Below, piece after piece: positions 1 through 8,827 of a stretch of 40,233 nucleotides of DNA; the stretch's first letter is position 1, and the number at the start of each line of letters is the position of its first letter. Source of the stretch: Acetobacteraceae bacterium (GTDB lineage: Bacteria > Pseudomonadota > Alphaproteobacteria > Acetobacterales > Acetobacteraceae). The position numbers were made by a program, and so were the translations under genes. The DNA is taken from contig DAIDIQ010000261.1 of assembly GCA_027459285.1 (NCBI GenBank), positions 1 through 40,233 of the forward strand, in the 5' to 3' direction. Under the pieces are notes generated by a model. It was given only the letters and a program-made list of their open reading frames with translations, was not told the origin of the DNA and did no database searches.

Positions 1-102
1 CTGCGCGAACCGATACGCCTGGCTGATTTGGCCCGGCACGGCGTGCTGGCGGCGGTGGCGGCGCTGTGCGGGATGATGGCGGCGGACGGCATGATGATGT
101 GA
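1..102 (+). CDS. C-terminal fragment of an upstream gene, product unknown (…LREPIRLADLARHGVLAAVAALCGMMAADGMMM*)
   Basis: Frame 1 is open from the window edge to TGA at 100-102; too short to assign. Confidence 0.4.
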   Translation: MREPIRLADLARHGVLAAVAALCGMMAADGMMM

Positions 103-327
103 GCGGCGCCCGGCGGGTGAGCGTTATGGAGAAAGTCCGGCACCGGTAGCTTTTGTGGATCGCGCCTGCCCGGCGCGCAGTCCGGCACCGGCCCGCACCC
201 CCACCCCTCGGGTTCGCGTTCCGCGGCGGGGGGCTGTATAGTCTGGCCCGAGCCGAACGAGCCGGCATCCGGGTTCGGGCACCGGAGGCCGGCGGCATTT
301 TTTCCGCAGCCCTACGGATGAACCAGA

Positions 328-3099
328 GTGAGCGACGCCGAGACCCCGACCGACGCACCCGAACCGCCCGATCGGTCCGACATCATGCCGGTGACGATCG
401 AGGAGGAGATGCAGCGCTCCTATCTCGATTACGCGATGTCGGTGATTGTCAGCCGGGCGTTGCCGGATGCGCGCGACGGGCTGAAGCCGGTGCACCGGCG
501 GATTCTCTATTCGATGATCGAGGCCGGCTATACGCCGGACAAGCCCTATCGCAAATCGGCGCGCATCAGCGGTGATGTGATGGGGAAATACCACCCGCAT
601 GGCGATGCCTCGATTTACGATGCGATGGTGCGGCTGGCGCAATCCTTCTCGATCCGGCTGCCGCTGATCGACGGGCAGGGGAATTTCGGCTCGATCGACG
701 GCGACCCGCCGGCGGCGCAGCGTTATACCGAGGCGCGACTTTCCCGCGCGGCGATGTTTCTGGTGGCGGATATCGACCGCGACACGGTGGATTTCCAGCC
801 GAATTACGATGAGAGTGAGCGTGAGCCGGTGGTGTTGCCGGCGCAATTCCCCAATCTGCTGGTGAACGGCGCCGCCGGAATTGCGGTGGGCATGGCGACC
901 AATATTCCGCCGCACAACCCTGGCGAGATCATCGATGCGACGCTGGCGCTGATCGCCGACCCGGAGATTACGCTGGATGAGCTGATGAAAATCGTGCCGG
1001 GACCGGATTTTCCGACCGGGGCGATGATACTGGGCCGAAGCGGCATTCGCGCCGCCTTCGAGACCGGGCGCGGCACGATGATTTTGCGGGCGCGCACCGA
1101 ATTCGAGGAGATGCGCGGCGGGCGGCAGGCGATCATCGTCAGTGAAATACCGTATCAGGTGAATAAGTCGACGCTGCTCGAGCGGATCGCGGAGCTGGTG
1201 CGCGCCAAGCAGATCGAGGGCATCAGCGATTTGCGCGACGAGAGCGACCGTTCGGGCATGCGCATCGTGATCGAGCTGAAGCGCGATGCGACCGCCGAGG
1301 TGGTGCTGAACCAGCTGCACCGGTTCACGCAATTGCAGATTGGCTTCAGCGCCAACATGCTGGCGCTGGACCATGGCAAGCCGCGCCTGTTCGGGCTGCG
1401 TGACGCGCTGATGGCGTTTATTGCCTTCCGCGAGGAGGTCATTCTGCGCCGCTCGCGCTTCGACCTCGGCCGGGCGCGGGACCGGGCGCATCTGCTGGTG
1501 GGCCTCGCGATTGCGGTGGCGAATATCGACGCGGTGATTGCGCTGATACGGGGCAGCAACGATGCCGCCTCGGCGCGGATGGCGTTGATGGCGCGTGATT
1601 GGCCGGCGGGCGACGTGGCGCCGCTGCTGGCGCTGATCGACGATGTCGGCAACGTGATTTCCGCCGAGAATACGGTGCGGCTGACCGAGGCGCAGGCACG
1701 CGGCATTCTGGAATTGCGGTTGCAGCGCCTGACTGGATTGGAGCGCGAGAAGATTCAGGCGGAAATGCAGGAGGTGGCGGCGCGGATTGCCGATTTGCTG
1801 GCGATCATCGCCTCGCGGCCGCGGCGGCTCGAGGTGATTCGCGACGAATTGCTGCTGGTGCGGGCCGAGGTGGCGACCCCGCGCCTGACCTCGATCGTGG
1901 AGGGCTTGGCCGATCAGGACGATGAGAGCCTGATCGAGCCGGGGCTGGTGGTGGTGACGCTGACCCGCGATGGCTTCATCAAGCGCACGCCGCTCGATGC
2001 GTTTCGCCAGCAGAACCGCGGCGGGCGCGGGCGGGCGGCGGCGACGACGCGGGGCGACGATATCGTGACCCGCAGCTTCAATGCGCACACCCACCAATGG
2101 GTGCTGTTTTTCACCGAGGGCGGCAAGGCGTTCCGCGAGCGTGTGTGGCGGCTGCCGGAGGCGGCGCCGGCGGCGAAGGGGCGGGCGCTGGTGAATTTGC
2201 TGCCGGAAATGGGCGGCGATACGATTACCGCGGTGCTGCCGCTGCCGCAGGATGAGAGCCTGTGGGAGGAATTGCACCTGCTGTTCGCGACCGCGAGCGG
2301 GCATGTGCGGCGCAACCGCCTGTCCGACTTCCGCAATGTGCGCGCCTCGGGGCTGATTGCGATGAAGCTGGACGAGGGCGACCATCTGATCGGGGTTGCG
2401 ACGTGCCGCGAGGGCGACGATGCGCTGCTGGCGACGCGGCGCGGGCGCTGCCTGCGCTTTCAGATTACCGACGAGCAGGTGCGGGTGTTCGCGGGGCGGG
2501 AAAGCTCGGGCGTGCGCGGCATAAAGCTCGGCGGGGACGACCGGGTGATCAGCCTGTCGATATTGCGGCATGTGGAGGCGAGTGTGGCCGAGCGCGCGGC
2601 CTATCTGCGCCTGGTGGCGGCGCGGCGGCGGGCGGGCGACGAGGAGCCGGAGGCGCCCGCCGAGAGTTTGGAGGCCGAGGAGAGCGCGGAGGAGACGGTG
2701 CTGAGCGCCGAGCGGGTGGCGGAACTGGAGGCGGCGGAGGACATGCTGTTGGTGGTGACCGATCGCGGCTTCGGCAAGCGCAGTTCGGCCTATGATTACC
2801 GGGTTTCCGGGCGGGGCGGGCAGGGCATTGCCAATGTGACGCTGTCGGCCCGGACGGGCAGCGAGGTGGTGGCGACGCTGCCGGTACTGCCCAACAGCGA
2901 TGTGATGCTGGTGACCGATGGCGGGCGGCTGATACGCGTGCCGGTGGACCAGGTGCGCCCGTCGGCGCGCACGACCATGGGGGTGACGCTGCTGCGCCTG
3001 AACGCCGATGAGCGCGTGGGCAGCGTGTTTCCGGTGCTGGAGGAGGCGACGGACGAGCAGGCGGATGGGGCGCCGGAGAGTGGCGGCGAGCCGGGCTGA
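328..3099 (+). CDS. gyrA: DNA gyrase subunit A
   Basis: [52 protein letters not shown], long CTD with GyrA-box-like GRGGQGI; GTG start; followed by coaD as in many alphaproteobacteria. Confidence 0.96.
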   Translation: MSDAETPTDAPEPPDRSDIMPVTIEEEMQRSYLDYAMSVIVSRALPDARDGLKPVHRRILYSMIEAGYTPDKPYRKSARISGDVMGKYHPHGDASIYDAMVRLAQSFSIRLPLIDGQGNFGSIDGDPPAAQRYTEARLSRAAMFLVADIDRDTVDFQPNYDESEREPVVLPAQFPNLLVNGAAGIAVGMATNIPPHNPGEIIDATLALIADPEITLDELMKIVPGPDFPTGAMILGRSGIRAAFETGRGTMILRARTEFEEMRGGRQAIIVSEIPYQVNKSTLLERIAELVRAKQIEGISDLRDESDRSGMRIVIELKRDATAEVVLNQLHRFTQLQIGFSANMLALDHGKPRLFGLRDALMAFIAFREEVILRRSRFDLGRARDRAHLLVGLAIAVANIDAVIALIRGSNDAASARMALMARDWPAGDVAPLLALIDDVGNVISAENTVRLTEAQARGILELRLQRLTGLEREKIQAEMQEVAARIADLLAIIASRPRRLEVIRDELLLVRAEVATPRLTSIVEGLADQDDESLIEPGLVVVTLTRDGFIKRTPLDAFRQQNRGGRGRAAATTRGDDIVTRSFNAHTHQWVLFFTEGGKAFRERVWRLPEAAPAAKGRALVNLLPEMGGDTITAVLPLPQDESLWEELHLLFATASGHVRRNRLSDFRNVRASGLIAMKLDEGDHLIGVATCREGDDALLATRRGRCLRFQITDEQVRVFAGRESSGVRGIKLGGDDRVISLSILRHVEASVAERAAYLRLVAARRRAGDEEPEAPAESLEAEESAEETVLSAERVAELEAAEDMLLVVTDRGFGKRSSAYDYRVSGRGGQGIANVTLSARTGSEVVATLPVLPNSDVMLVTDGGRLIRVPVDQVRPSARTTMGVTLLRLNADERVGSVFPVLEEATDEQADGAPESGGEPG

Positions 3100-3102
3100 G
3101 CG

Positions 3103-3675
3103 ATGCGGATCGGGGTTTATCCTGGCACGTTCGACCCGATGACGCTCGGGCATATCGACGTGATCGGGCGGGCGGCGTTGTTGTTCGACCGGCTGGTGAT
3201 TGGGGTGGCGGAGAGTGCGGCGAAAGCGCCGCTGCTGACGCTGGCGGACCGGCTGGACCTGGCACGCCAGGAAACCGCGCCGATTGCGACAGCGACCGGC
3301 ACGCCGATCGAGGTGAGGCCGATGACCGGGCTGATGGTGGCGTTTGCGCATGCGTGCGGGGCGCGGGCGGTGGTGCGCGGCCTGCGCGGCACGGCGGATT
3401 TCGATTACGAATACCAGATGGCCGGCATGAACCGGACGCTTGCCCCGGGGCTGGATACGGTGTTTTTGATGGCAAGCCCCGGGCGGCAGACCATTTCGTC
3501 CACGCTGGTGCGGCAAGTGGCGCAACTTGGCGGTGATTTTTCGGCCTTCGTGCCGGAAGCCACGCTGGCACGCTTGCGTGCGTGCTTGCGCGCCGGGATT
3601 GGGCCGCTAAAAGAGCCGGCGCCGACAGTGGCGCCGAGCCGAGACAGCCAAGGAGTGGCCGACAATGACGCTTGA
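3103..3675 (+). CDS. coaD: Phosphopantetheine adenylyltransferase
   Basis: MRIGVYPGTFDPMTLGHIDVI nucleotidyltransferase motif (T/HxGH) and RGLRGTADFDYEYQMAGMNR. Confidence 0.95.
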   Translation: MRIGVYPGTFDPMTLGHIDVIGRAALLFDRLVIGVAESAAKAPLLTLADRLDLARQETAPIATATGTPIEVRPMTGLMVAFAHACGARAVVRGLRGTADFDYEYQMAGMNRTLAPGLDTVFLMASPGRQTISSTLVRQVAQLGGDFSAFVPEATLARLRACLRAGIGPLKEPAPTVAPSRDSQGVADNDA

Positions 3676-4255
3676 CCGGATTAGCCGCCGAACCCTGTTC
3701 GCGTTTGCGTTCGTGGGGGCAACCATGATGGGAATGACGATGTCTGATGCCGCGCAGAAGCTTGACCCGAACAACACGGTCTATCTGGACCTGAAGGATG
3801 GCCGGGTGGTGGTGGCCCTGCGGCCGGACCTGGCGCCGAAGACGGTGCAGCAGTTCAAGACGCTGTGCGCCAGCGGGTTTTACAATGGCACGCCGTTTCA
3901 TCGGGTGATCGCCGGCTTCATGGCACAGGGCGGGGACCCGACCGGCACGGGCACGGGCGGCTCGAAGCTGCCGAACGTGCCGGCGGAATTCACCAACAAG
4001 GCGCATTTCCTGACCGGCACCGTGGGCATGGCGCGCTCGGCCGACCCGAACAGCGGCAACAGCCAGTTCTTCATCATGTTCGCGCCGAACCCGAGCCTGG
4101 ATGGCAATTACACGATCTTCGGCCAGGTGGTCGAAGGCATGCAGTATGTCGATCAGATCAAGCGCGGCACCGGTCCGAACGGCATGGTGAGCGACCCGGA
4201 CAAGCTGCTGAAATGCCAGATCATGGCGGACGCGAAGCCATACGAGAAGCCGTAA
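3665..4255 (+). CDS. Cyclophilin-type peptidyl-prolyl cis-trans isomerase with N-terminal signal-like segment
   Basis: FHRVIAGFMAQGGDPTGTGTGG, NSGNSQFFIMF cyclophilin core; overlaps the coaD end by 11 bp; internal start at 3740 possible. Confidence 0.9.
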   Translation: MTLDRISRRTLFAFAFVGATMMGMTMSDAAQKLDPNNTVYLDLKDGRVVVALRPDLAPKTVQQFKTLCASGFYNGTPFHRVIAGFMAQGGDPTGTGTGGSKLPNVPAEFTNKAHFLTGTVGMARSADPNSGNSQFFIMFAPNPSLDGNYTIFGQVVEGMQYVDQIKRGTGPNGMVSDPDKLLKCQIMADAKPYEKP

Positions 4256-4267
4256 GCCGAAGGGTTC

Positions 4268-4343
4268 GAGCCCGTAGCTCAGCTGGTAGAGCACCGGACT
4301 TTTAATCTGGTGGTCGTGGGTTCGATTCCCACCGGGCTCACCA
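4268..4343 (+). tRNA. tRNA-Lys(TTT)
   Basis: 7-bp acceptor GAGCCCG/CGGGCTC, D stem GCTC, anticodon loop CTTTTAA (anticodon TTT), T loop GGTTCGATTCC, encoded CCA. Confidence 0.95.
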
Positions 4344-4480
4344 TTTCCTGAATGCCGCGCGTTGAGTTTGGCTTTGCGGCGAGGGAGAGGGAAAAAACCT
4401 AGGTTCCTGGATGCCCGGTCTTCCGACCAGGCGCATGGCAGAAGCCGCAGGCTCAGCGGCAAGGTTAAAAAAGTTTTTTG

Positions 4481-4502
4481 GTTCTTTTTTTCAAAAAAGA
4501 AC
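4481..4502. repeat. AT-rich perfect dyad GTTCTTTTTT-TC-AAAAAAGAAC (likely terminator hairpin after tRNA-Lys)
   Basis: 10-bp perfect arms with 2-nt loop; lies between tRNA-Lys and the next CDS. Confidence 0.7.
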
Positions 4503-4611
4503 AAATTCTCTCTCCTCTCCGTTGCGGATTTCCCCGAGATTGCCGTTTCCACGCGACTTTTACGGGAATGTGTCGCATGGTTTGCCAGCTATCGGTGGGA
4601 AGGGGTGCGTG

Positions 4612-7600
4612 ATGCGCGGCACGGTGGGCACACTGGTTGTGGGTTTGCTGTTGGCGGCGCCGGTGGCGCGGGCGGCGGGCGTGGACCAGGCGCTGTTGGG
4701 TGGCATGGCCTGGCGCGAGTTGGGGCCGTTCCGCGGCGGCTGGGCGACCAGTGTCGCGGGTGTGCCGAACGAGCCGGACCGGTTCTATTTCGGTGGCGCG
4801 GATGGCGGGGTGTGGCGCACCGATGATGCCGGGCGCACCTGGCAGGCGGAATTTCAGCACGGGCCGGCGGGATCGATCGGGGCGATCGCGGTTGCGCCAT
4901 CGGACCCGAGAATTATTTATATCGGCACGGGGCAGGTGGCGCCGCGCTATGATGTTGCCGCCGGTGCCGGTGTGTTTCGGTCTGACGATGGCGGACGGAG
5001 CTGGCATGAAGCCGGTCTGAGTGACACGCGGCATATCGGGCGGATCTGGGTTGATCCGACCAACCCCGAGATCGTGATGGTGGCCGCGCAGGGGCAGTTT
5101 TTCGGGCATGGCACGGCGCGCGGGGTTTATCGGAGCACCGATGGCGGGCGGAGCTGGACCAGGGTGTTGTACATCAACGACACCACGGGCGTGGTGGATC
5201 TGGTGGCCGACCCGCATAACCCGAAGCTGATGTTTGCCGCCGCCTGGGACGCGCAACAATATCCCTGGCAGAGCTATTTTACCCCCGTGGCCGGACCTGG
5301 CAGCGGCATCTATCGGTCGGATGATGGCGGGTTGCACTGGCAGCGCCTGTCGGGCCATGGGCTGCCGGCGGGGTCGCTGGGGCGGATAAGCCTGGCGGCG
5401 ACCGACACCGCGGCGGGGGCGCGTATTTATGCGGTGATCGATGGTGGCGGCGACGACAAGAAATCCGGCCTGTATCGATCAGACGATGGCGGCGGCACCT
5501 GGCGGCGGGTGAACCCGGGCGAGGCCTTCACGAATTATTACGCGAGCCGGATAACCGTCGCGCCGAATGACCCGGATGTTGTGTACACGGTCGGGCAATC
5601 GATCCGGCGCTGCGTTGCCGGGGGAACGCATTGCACGATCATCAAGGGGTCACCTGGCGGGGATGATTACCATGTCATCTGGATCAATCCGCTGCATCCG
5701 GACCATATCATTACCGGTAGCGACCAGGGCGCGGTGGTGAGCGTGAATGGCGGCGCGACCTGGAGCAGCTGGTATAACCAGCCGACGGTGCAGGTCTATC
5801 ACATCGCCGCTGATAACCGGTTTCCCTATTGGATTTATGCCGGACAGCAGGATTCCGGCACGATCGGTATTGCCAGCCGCAGCGATTACGGGGCGATTTC
5901 CTGGCGGGACTGGCACCCGGTGGGTGGTGACGAACGGGACGATGATATTCCCGACCCGACCGACCCTGATATCGTCTATGCCTCGGGCCTTGGCGGCAAG
6001 GTGACGAAATGGGATGCGCGCACCGGGCAGGTGCAGAACATCACGCCATGGCCGATATCGAGCTATGGCATGCGGCCGACCAAGGTGACATATCATTATC
6101 TGTGGGTGACGCCGCTGGCGATTTCGGCAACCGGGCCGGTCACGCTGTATCTGGGCGCGCAGACGCTGTTTGCCTCGACCGACAGGGGCAAGACATGGTC
6201 CGTCATCAGCCCGGATCTGACCGGCAAGCAGGCGGGCGCCACCCATTGCGGCGGCAACCCCGACCCGGACGCGGCCAAGGCCTGCGGTTATGGCAGCATA
6301 GCGGTGATCGAGCCATCGCCGCGGCATGCCAAGGAAATATGGGTCGGCAGCGATGATGGCATGATCTGGCTGACGCGCGACGGCGGCAGGACCTGGCAGG
6401 ACATCGCCCCGAAATCGGTGGCGGCATGGGGGAAGATCGCCTGCCTCGATGTGTCTTCGATACGGGATGGCGTTGCCTATGCGGTGGTGGACGGGCAGCG
6501 GACGGGCGATTTCGCGCCGCATATTCTGAAGACCGATGATTACGGCAAAAGCTGGACCGAGATCGATCACGGGCTGCCGGCGGGGCACTTCGTCGCCTCG
6601 GTTCGCGCGGACAGCAGAAAGCCGGGACTGCTCTATGCCGGCACCGAGCAGGGGGTGTTCGTATCCTTCGACGATGGCGGGCAGTGGCAGAGGCTCGGGC
6701 GGAATTTTCCGACGACCTGGGTGCGCGACCTGCTGGTGCACGATAACGACCTGATTGCCGGCACGCAGGGCCGGGGCATCTGGGTGTTGGACGATCTTTC
6801 TCCCTTACGGGAAATGACGTCGACGCTGGCGGCGGCGCCGATGCATCTGTTCACGCCCGCGCCGAGCTTTCGGGTGCATCCGGACAATAATGCCGATACG
6901 CCGCCGCCGCCGGAAACGCCGCTCGGCCAGAATCCGCCGGGTGGCGCCATCATCGACTACTGGCTTGGGGCCACACCGAAAACCCCGGTGGTGCTGACCA
7001 TACGCGATGCGCGGGGCGAGGTGATCCGGCGGTTTGCCAGCAACGAGACGCCGGTGGCGGCACCGGCCGAGCTTTACTTCGCGCGGGCCTGGACGCGCCC
7101 GCCGCACGCATTGCCGGCAAGCCCCGGCTTTCATCGCTTCGTGTGGAATTTGCGCTATGCCCAGCCAAGGGCAATTCATTACACCTACAGCATAGCCGCC
7201 GTCTGGGGCAAAGGAACACCCGCCCTGCCGCTTGGGCCGTATGTGCTGCCGGGCACCTATACGGTGACGCTGAGCGCGAATGGCGTGGACCAGAGCGCGA
7301 AACTGGTGGTGACCGAGGACCCGCGGGTGCGGACGAGCGCCACCGATTTGCGGGCATCGCTCGCGCTTTCGGAACGGATCGTGCCGGCCTTGGACACCGC
7401 CTGGGTGGGTGAGGCGGAACGCCAGGCCGTGCTGGCCGCCCTGGATAAGGCCGCGCCGAAAGTGGCCGCGGCCCGCACGGCGGCCGCCAAGCTACGCGCC
7501 GGGCCGGACGTGTTCGACAAAAGCGATTCCATTCTCGGCGGTATCGAAACCGACCTCGAAGGCGTGGACGCGGCGCCGACCGCGGCACAGGTGAGCGTGG

Positions 7601-7776
7601 TCGGGAACGAAATTACCCGGTTGCACACGGCATACGCCGCTTGGCAGACATGGCGGAAAACAACCCTACCCCAGGTGAACATTGCCGTGAAAACAGCGGG
7701 CCTGGCGGCAATCAGCGTGCCGCCCGTGGCGATGTTGAAAATTGCCTCGCCGGATGCGGGGGCGGATTTGCCTTAG
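4612..7776 (+). CDS. Secreted Asp-box/BNR (sialidase/VPS10-like) beta-propeller glycosyl-hydrolase-like protein, paralog 1
   Basis: Signal peptide MRGTVGTLVVGLLLAAPVARA; many S/TxDxGxxW repeats (SDDGGRSW, STDGGRSW, TRDGGRTW, TDDYGKSW). The ORF extends to 4411, but 4612 ATG precedes the signal peptide. Confidence 0.85.
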   Translation: MRGTVGTLVVGLLLAAPVARAAGVDQALLGGMAWRELGPFRGGWATSVAGVPNEPDRFYFGGADGGVWRTDDAGRTWQAEFQHGPAGSIGAIAVAPSDPRIIYIGTGQVAPRYDVAAGAGVFRSDDGGRSWHEAGLSDTRHIGRIWVDPTNPEIVMVAAQGQFFGHGTARGVYRSTDGGRSWTRVLYINDTTGVVDLVADPHNPKLMFAAAWDAQQYPWQSYFTPVAGPGSGIYRSDDGGLHWQRLSGHGLPAGSLGRISLAATDTAAGARIYAVIDGGGDDKKSGLYRSDDGGGTWRRVNPGEAFTNYYASRITVAPNDPDVVYTVGQSIRRCVAGGTHCTIIKGSPGGDDYHVIWINPLHPDHIITGSDQGAVVSVNGGATWSSWYNQPTVQVYHIAADNRFPYWIYAGQQDSGTIGIASRSDYGAISWRDWHPVGGDERDDDIPDPTDPDIVYASGLGGKVTKWDARTGQVQNITPWPISSYGMRPTKVTYHYLWVTPLAISATGPVTLYLGAQTLFASTDRGKTWSVISPDLTGKQAGATHCGGNPDPDAAKACGYGSIAVIEPSPRHAKEIWVGSDDGMIWLTRDGGRTWQDIAPKSVAAWGKIACLDVSSIRDGVAYAVVDGQRTGDFAPHILKTDDYGKSWTEIDHGLPAGHFVASVRADSRKPGLLYAGTEQGVFVSFDDGGQWQRLGRNFPTTWVRDLLVHDNDLIAGTQGRGIWVLDDLSPLREMTSTLAAAPMHLFTPAPSFRVHPDNNADTPPPPETPLGQNPPGGAIIDYWLGATPKTPVVLTIRDARGEVIRRFASNETPVAAPAELYFARAWTRPPHALPASPGFHRFVWNLRYAQPRAIHYTYSIAAVWGKGTPALPLGPYVLPGTYTVTLSANGVDQSAKLVVTEDPRVRTSATDLRASLALSERIVPALDTAWVGEAERQAVLAALDKAAPKVAAARTAAAKLRAGPDVFDKSDSILGGIETDLEGVDAAPTAAQVSVVGNEITRLHTAYAAWQTWRKTTLPQVNIAVKTAGLAAISVPPVAMLKIASPDAGADLP

Positions 7777-7786
7777 ACGCGGGGAA

Positions 7787-7820
7787 GGAAGACGCGACTT
7801 TTTTGTAAAAAAGTCGCGTC
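7787..7820. terminator. Bidirectional hairpin AAGACGCGACTTTTTT-GT-AAAAAAGTCGCGTCTT
   Basis: 16-bp perfect arms, 2-nt loop, between convergent genes ending at 7776 (+) and 7834 (-). Confidence 0.85.
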
Positions 7821-7833
7821 TTGCCTTTATCTC

Positions 7834-8709
7834 TCACGTCGCCGCCTGTTTTTTATTCTCGGTATTCGTCGTGAAATCCGCCGCGTCGTGGCGTTCGTGC
7901 AGTTGCTGTGCGGGGTCGCCGAAGGTGCGGTTGACCATGCGGCCGCGCTGCACCGCGGGGCGCGCCGCCAGCGCATCGGCCCAGCGGCGGAGGTTTTTGT
8001 ATTCCTCGACCTGGAGGAAGGTGGCGGCGTCGTACAGATCACCACGGACGAGGGCGCCATACCACGGCCAGATGGCCATATCGGCTATCGTGTAGCCGTT
8101 GCCGGCGATGAATTCGTGCCGGGCAAGTTGTTTGTCGAGCACATCGAGCTGGCGCTTGACTTCCATGGCGAAGCGGTCGATCGCGTATTCGATTTTCTCG
8201 GGCGCATAGGCATAGAAATGGCCGAAGCCGCCGCCGAGAAATGGCCCGCTGCCAACCTGCCAGAACAGCCAGCAGAGGCATTCGGTGCGCGCGGCGGGAT
8301 CGGTCGGCAGAAAGGCGCCGAATTTTTCAGCGAGATAGAGCAGAATGGCGCCGGATTCAAAAATGCGGGTCGGGGTTTTACCGCCACGGTCGCGCAGGGC
8401 GGGGATTTTCGAGTTCGGGTTGAGATCGACGAAGCCGCTGCCGAACTGGTCTCCCTCGGCGATGCGGATCAGCCAGGCATCGTATTCAGCGCCCGCATGA
8501 CCGGCGGCCAACAGCTCCTCGAGCAGGATGGTGACCTTGACACCGTTCGGGGTGCCCATGGAGTAGAGCTGGAGCGGGTGCCGACCCACCGGTAATTCCT
8601 TTTCATGGGTGGGACCCGAGACCGGCCGGTTGATGGCGGCGAACCGCCCGCCACTCGGTTTGTTCCAGGTCCAGACCGGCGGTGGGGTGTATGGCGCGGT
8701 GTCGGTCAT
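7834..8709 (-). CDS. yghU: Glutathione S-transferase family, YghU/Ure2-like
   Basis: LPVGRHPLQLYSMGTPNGVKVTILLEELL, NPNSKIPALRD, FESGAILLYLAEKFGAFLP, C-terminal GST fold motifs. Confidence 0.88.
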   Translation of the reverse strand: MTDTAPYTPPPVWTWNKPSGGRFAAINRPVSGPTHEKELPVGRHPLQLYSMGTPNGVKVTILLEELLAAGHAGAEYDAWLIRIAEGDQFGSGFVDLNPNSKIPALRDRGGKTPTRIFESGAILLYLAEKFGAFLPTDPAARTECLCWLFWQVGSGPFLGGGFGHFYAYAPEKIEYAIDRFAMEVKRQLDVLDKQLARHEFIAGNGYTIADMAIWPWYGALVRGDLYDAATFLQVEEYKNLRRWADALAARPAVQRGRMVNRTFGDPAQQLHERHDAADFTTNTENKKQAAT

Positions 8710-8827
8710 GGCGGGCTCCTTGAAACGGTTCCAGCCAGGCTGGAACATCGCTCGTCCGTGTCTGTCGCGTCGCGCATGTGGCGATGCGTGATTGCCCAGG
8801 CAAGAGCGAAGCGGCTAGAACGCTGGC

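Noticed and set aside
134-191. 13-bp direct repeat AGTCCGGCACCGG (134-146 and 179-191) upstream of gyrA
   Set aside because: Single short GC-rich repeat; no further structure to support a function.
124-3525. 1133-aa minus-strand ORF antisense to gyrA/coaD
   Set aside because: Arg/His/Pro-rich shadow frame typical of high-GC genes; the opposite strand has clear gyrA and coaD.
2549-4552. 667-aa minus-strand ORF across gyrA, coaD, cyclophilin and tRNA-Lys
   Set aside because: Crosses a tRNA and several real genes; low-complexity composition.
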